A stretch of DNA of 5,308 nt from NCBI GenBank assembly GCA_027081695.1, contig JALWJI010000053.1:1-5308 (forward strand). Direction: 5' to 3'. The translations under genes were made by a program, and so were the position numbers. The notes below the pieces were generated by a model. That model saw only the letters and a program-made list of their open reading frames with translations, searched no databases and was not told the origin of the DNA. Below are positions 5,059 through 5,308 of this stretch, in pieces. Numbering within the stretch: position 1 is the stretch's first letter; the number at the start of each line of letters is the position of its first letter. Origin of the DNA: Acidilobaceae archaeon (GTDB taxonomy: Archaea > Thermoproteota > Thermoprotei_A > Sulfolobales > Acidilobaceae).

Positions 5059-5308
5059 TATGCTTATAATAGGTGTTTAGGAGATCCTCACCACATTCTC
5101 CGCATATTTTTCTTAGCACGCTCGATCTACATTTATAGGGTGTATATCTGGAAGCGATCTCCACAATAGCCCTTGCTATGTTAGGTAAAGCAGAGGTGGA
5201 TGCTAGATTAAGCTCGTTCAGCATGTCTTCAACATATTCTATTGGAGGATCCAGATTCGCTATAAACGAAATCAGCACGTAGATTTCTTCGTCGCTTAAT
5301 CCGTCCTT
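5021..5308 (-). CDS. Unrecognised protein, C-terminal 95 residues (runs off the right edge)
   Basis: The minus frame is open from the window edge to TAG at 5021-5023 and gives a 95-residue C-terminal part. An in-frame GTG at 5278 could act as a start, but the reading before it (SDEEIYVLISFIANLDPP) continues the same helix smoothly, so the gene most likely begins outside the window. The segment is helical, with SDEEIYVLISFIANL (5-19), YVEDMLNELNL (25-35) and LPNIARAIVEIASRY (41-55). A C-x8-C-x2-C set follows (Cys60, 69 and 72, within YKCRSSVLRKICGECGEDL), and the last 12 residues are very basic. The cysteines could be part of a metal site completed elsewhere in the protein, or a structural cluster. 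I do not recognise the family. Its end overlaps the taw3 end tail to tail. Confidence 0.7.
   Translation of the reverse strand, partial: KDGLSDEEIYVLISFIANLDPPIEYVEDMLNELNLASTSALPNIARAIVEIASRYTPYKCRSSVLRKICGECGEDLLNTYYKHIRSIRRRERRQK
5107..5114 (+). terminator. T-rich stretch, weak candidate terminator for the trm5-taw3 transcript
   Basis: TTTTTCTT lies 48 bp after the taw3 stop, inside the convergent gene. It is the first T run downstream and could end the plus-strand transcript. Support is composition only. Confidence 0.2.

Noticed and set aside
5021..5278. A complete 85-residue gene starting at GTG 5278
   Set aside because: The frame stays open to the window edge and the upstream residues continue an amphipathic helix, so a truncated view of a longer gene is more likely.

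Overview
The window looks like a piece of a hyperthermophilic crenarchaeal chromosome, probably Desulfurococcales-like. The evidence is AT-leaning DNA with heavy use of AGA, AGG and ATA codons, GAGGTG/GGGG-type ribosome binding sites, TATA-like (box A) upstream elements, and archaeal-type tRNA modification proteins (ThiI, a Trm5-type methyltransferase, Taw3). The genus cannot be fixed by eye. There are eight protein genes and almost no spare DNA; no tRNA, rRNA, CRISPR array or mobile element was seen.

Layout. At the left edge (1-461, minus) is the N-terminal part of ThiI, which makes 4-thiouridine in tRNA. An 89-bp divergent gap follows. On the plus strand come a 150-residue protein that I do not recognise (551-1003) and, 11 bp after its stop, a 337-residue protein (1015-2028). 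The latter has a helix-hairpin-helix glycosylase-like motif and eight cysteines near its C-terminus that look like a metal or Fe-S site. A 109-bp gap carries a good TATA box and a 24-bp dyad. Next is a cysteine-free, probably beta-rich 359-residue orphan with an Ig/CARDB-like end (2138-3217).

Convergent to it is a 98-residue winged-helix-like protein (3234-3530, minus). This is divergent, across only 45 bp, from a Trm5-family tRNA(guanine-37) methyltransferase (3576-4463). That gene overlaps the Taw3 wyosine-synthesis methyltransferase (4447-5058). At the right edge is the C-terminal part of an unrecognised Cys-containing protein (5021-5308, minus), which overlaps the Taw3 gene tail to tail by 38 bp.

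How the genes relate. The Trm5-type enzyme and Taw3 act on the same base: G37 of tRNA-Phe is methylated to m1G, Taw1 (not in this window) then forms the tricyclic base, and Taw3 methylates it. ThiI acts on U8. Half the window is therefore a tRNA modification neighbourhood. The part most likely to hold something undescribed is the 551-2028 pair: an unknown small protein coupled in translation to a glycosylase-like protein whose cysteine cluster does not match the endonuclease III spacing.
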